This document shows, piece after piece, positions 14,233 to 15,483 of a stretch of DNA of 15,483 nt (its first letter is position 1; the number at the start of each line of letters is the position of its first letter). Where the stretch lies: assembly GCA_047974855.1 (NCBI GenBank), contig JBKECT010000004.1, positions 1 through 15,483 on the forward strand. The letters run 5' to 3'. This DNA comes from CAYNRG01 sp047974855 (GTDB taxonomy: Bacteria; Bacillota_I; Bacilli_A; Erysipelotrichales; Erysipelotrichaceae). Under the pieces are notes generated by a model. The model was not told where the DNA came from. It made no database searches and was given only the letters and a program-made list of their open reading frames with translations. A program made the position numbers and the translations under genes.

Positions 14233-15117
14233 CTACTTTACTAAATTTGTTTTCTGATGCATATACCCTGTGCCAAGGGGCATATCATCATATTTTTTTT
14301 GAAACACCGCTGCAACTTCCACACTATCTTCACCACACTCAATCGCTCTAAGTGCTTGAAGTATATCCATTATCATTTCCTTTTCCAGAAAAATGCTATC
14401 AACTCGCAGATAGGCTAGTTTTGCTTGGCTAAGTTGAAAGCTCTCCTCTAAGGCACACAGAATATGATCACTAAACACATGCGTTCCATGCTCATCTTCA
14501 ATAATTGGCATCTTGCCCTCTCTAGTCGACTCTACAATATAACCATCACGCTTATTATATAATGTATTTTCGATTTGAATTTCATCGCAGTAACTTTGAA
14601 CTAGTTTTCGTTTAGATGTTGATAACTTCAAATAACCAAATCCTATAACCTCACTTGGTCCATCTACCTCTTTTAAAATCGCAAGCATTTCATCCAAGGT
14701 GATTTCTTTTGAAAGGACACTATGATTTATCCCCTGTTTCATAATCCATGCAACATCTCTATAATTAGTCAGCAGTGTATCTGGATCATACACCAACTTA
14801 TCTAGGTACCCAAGTTGTTGAGCAATCATATAGATTGCTGGATCTTGGTAGTAAATCCAGTCCACTCCACACTCACAAATTTCTTTCATATAGTCTGTTG
14901 CTTGTTCTAATTCTTTATCTACATACATTCTATTCATTAACACAGCACTTAACAATTTTCTTTCCTGTGCCAACACAATACCTGCTTTTATCTCATCCAA
15001 AGAAAAACAATGAGCGCTCTGCGTCCCATGAAACTTATCCGATAAAACAATGACATGAGCCAATTCTTTCATTTCTTCAATCCAACTCAAGTCTTTAATT
15101 GACACAACTATCTTCAT
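14233..15117 (-). CDS. U32-like protein, TrhP1/YrrN-like
   Basis: A 294-residue protein, shorter than and upstream of the TrhP2-like gene, matching the YrrN/YrrO pair of Bacillus, where both are needed for tRNA U34 hydroxylation. It has the barrel-like pattern (VDWIYYQDPAIYMIAQQLG near 120, then NHSVLSKEITLDEML) and a GFGYLKLSTSKRKLVQ segment like that of short U32 proteins. It lacks the four-cysteine cluster of its partner, as expected for the short subunit. The ATG at 15117 is chosen because GAGGGG lies just upstream. An ATG six codons earlier has no ribosome binding site. It is the first gene of the four-gene RNA-modification operon. Confidence 0.75.
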   Translation of the reverse strand: MKIVVSIKDLSWIEEMKELAHVIVLSDKFHGTQSAHCFSLDEIKAGIVLAQERKLLSAVLMNRMYVDKELEQATDYMKEICECGVDWIYYQDPAIYMIAQQLGYLDKLVYDPDTLLTNYRDVAWIMKQGINHSVLSKEITLDEMLAILKEVDGPSEVIGFGYLKLSTSKRKLVQSYCDEIQIENTLYNKRDGYIVESTREGKMPIIEDEHGTHVFSDHILCALEESFQLSQAKLAYLRVDSIFLEKEMIMDILQALRAIECGEDSVEVAAVFQKKYDDMPLGTGYMHQKTNLVK

Positions 15118-15142
15118 TGTACCCCTCTTTTCCATTACTTCT

Positions 15143-15171
15143 AGTTTACCCTATTTTCTCATTTTTATAAA
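15143..15171 (-). promoter_or_regulatory. Promoter of the trhP1-trhP2-methyltransferase operon
   Basis: On the minus strand TTTATA (15166-15171) and TAAACT (15143-15148) are 17 bases apart. Both are four-of-six matches. The predicted start is about 20 bases before the chosen ATG. Confidence 0.45.
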
Positions 15172-15180
15172 GTATGACTC

Positions 15181-15210
15181 TTGACAAACCCCACTTTTTT
15201 CTTTTATAGT
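15181..15210 (+). promoter_or_regulatory. folT promoter
   Basis: A perfect TTGACA at 15181-15186 is followed after 18 bases by TATAGT (15205-15210). Transcription would start near 15217, right at the riboswitch. Confidence 0.8.
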
Positions 15211-15211
15211 A

Positions 15212-15292
15212 GCCTTGTATTTCGATGCGTTAAGTGCTATCTCTTGTGGAAGAGGTGATAGACGAAAAGATATCTTGCGGTGTCGTCATACC
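15212..15292 (+). promoter_or_regulatory. Tetrahydrofolate (THF) riboswitch aptamer
   Basis: The segment carries the conserved THF riboswitch blocks in order: GCGTTAAGTG (15227-15236), a hairpin with CTATC/GATAG arms (15237-15261), ACGAA (15262-15266), a short hairpin AAGATATCTT, then GCGGTG (15277-15282). The closing helix pairs 15217-15226 with 15282-15291 around a small internal loop. These blocks match my memory of characterised THF aptamers. The gene that follows encodes a folate transporter subunit, the usual partner. Confidence 0.85.
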
Positions 15293-15334
15293 TTCCAGGG
15301 TTGTGATTCTTTTTTCACACGATGGAAAAAGGAG
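15286..15334 (+). promoter_or_regulatory. Riboswitch expression platform (terminator-like and SD-sequestering folds)
   Basis: TCATACC (15286-15292) can pair with GGTTGTGA (15299-15306, one bulge), followed by TTCTTTTTT. The 5' arm overlaps the closing helix of the aptamer. Alternatively CCTTCCA (15291-15297) can pair with TGGAA and GG (15323-15332), hiding the folT ribosome binding site. The two folds exclude each other. Confidence 0.6.
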
Positions 15335-15340
15335 AAAACA

Positions 15341-15483
15341 ATGATAAAACAATCTATTCAAAACTTAAAATCACTGAAATATCTAACTTTAATCGCTATC
15401 TTTATCGCTTTAAAAATTGCAATTAGCTCTATTTTTATCCCTGTTCATACTAATTTAAGAATTTATTTCACCTTTATTATCTC
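15341..15483 (+). CDS. folT: Folate ECF transporter S component FolT (5' part)
   Basis: Only the first 47 codons are in the window. The N-terminus MIKQSIQNLKSLKYLTLIAIF continues into a hydrophobic segment and HTNLRIYFTFII, which matches the start of FolT-type S components (a basic helix, the first membrane helix, then an S-L/N-R-I-x-F segment). FolT binds folates in the membrane and works with the shared EcfA/A'/T energy module. GGAG (15331-15334) is six bases before the ATG. The THF riboswitch upstream independently supports a folate substrate. Transcription is divergent from the TrhP operon. Confidence 0.85.
   Translation, partial: MIKQSIQNLKSLKYLTLIAIFIALKIAISSIFIPVHTNLRIYFTFII

Noticed and set aside
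15118..15135. ATG six codons upstream in the TrhP1-like gene
   Set aside because: No RBS precedes it; GAGGGG just before the ATG at 15117 gives a better start.

Overview
The window comes from a low-GC Bacillota (Firmicutes) chromosome. Genes are tightly packed with AGGAGG-type ribosome binding sites, TTGACA/TATAAT-like promoters, U-tract terminators and many start/stop overlaps. Content such as guaA, a YdjG/YdjI pair, a TrhP1/TrhP2 pair and a THF-riboswitch folT fits gut-type Bacilli, Erysipelotrichia or Clostridia. I cannot name the genus from the sequence alone.

Region 1 (1 to about 2208) is one end of an integrated mobile element inserted at the 3' end of guaA. Reading away from guaA on the minus strand it carries an excisionase-like HTH protein, a tyrosine integrase, a MobC-like ribbon-helix-helix protein and the start of a P4/D5-type primase-helicase that runs off the window. 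Between the MobC-like gene and the primase lies what looks like a plasmid-style replication-control module: a promoter and intrinsic terminator on the opposite strand define a roughly 73-nt antisense RNA, and the primase start is overlapped by a 14-codon leader ORF with its own strong ribosome binding site. The far end of the element is outside the window.

Region 2 (2209 to 8781) is chromosomal. guaA has its own compact promoter. Upstream is a cluster with a pyroglutamate/gamma-glutamyl theme: gamma-glutamylcyclotransferase-like protein, pyrrolidone-carboxylate peptidase, a two-component DUF979/DUF969 membrane protein pair with its own promoter and a striking double palindrome, a CofE-type (F420:L-glutamate ligase family) protein, and a divergent LysR regulator. 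A working model is that the membrane pair moves a pyroglutamyl or glutamyl compound that the enzymes make or consume. The ligase-family protein is puzzling because nothing else here points to coenzyme F420.

Region 3 (8807 to 11476) is a two-gene operon like Bacillus ydjI-ydjG (SPFH/virion-core-type protein with a C-terminal SHOCT-like segment, then a double zinc-ribbon membrane protein), linked in Bacillus to PspA-type envelope stress. No pspA is visible.

Region 4 (11555 to 15117) is an RNA-modification operon: TrhP1-like and TrhP2-like U32 proteins (tRNA U34 hydroxylation) followed by two different TrmH/SpoU-family 2'-O-methyltransferases, all overlapping or nearly so.

Region 5 (15181 to the end) is a divergent promoter, a tetrahydrofolate riboswitch and the 5' end of folT, the substrate-binding subunit of a folate ECF transporter.
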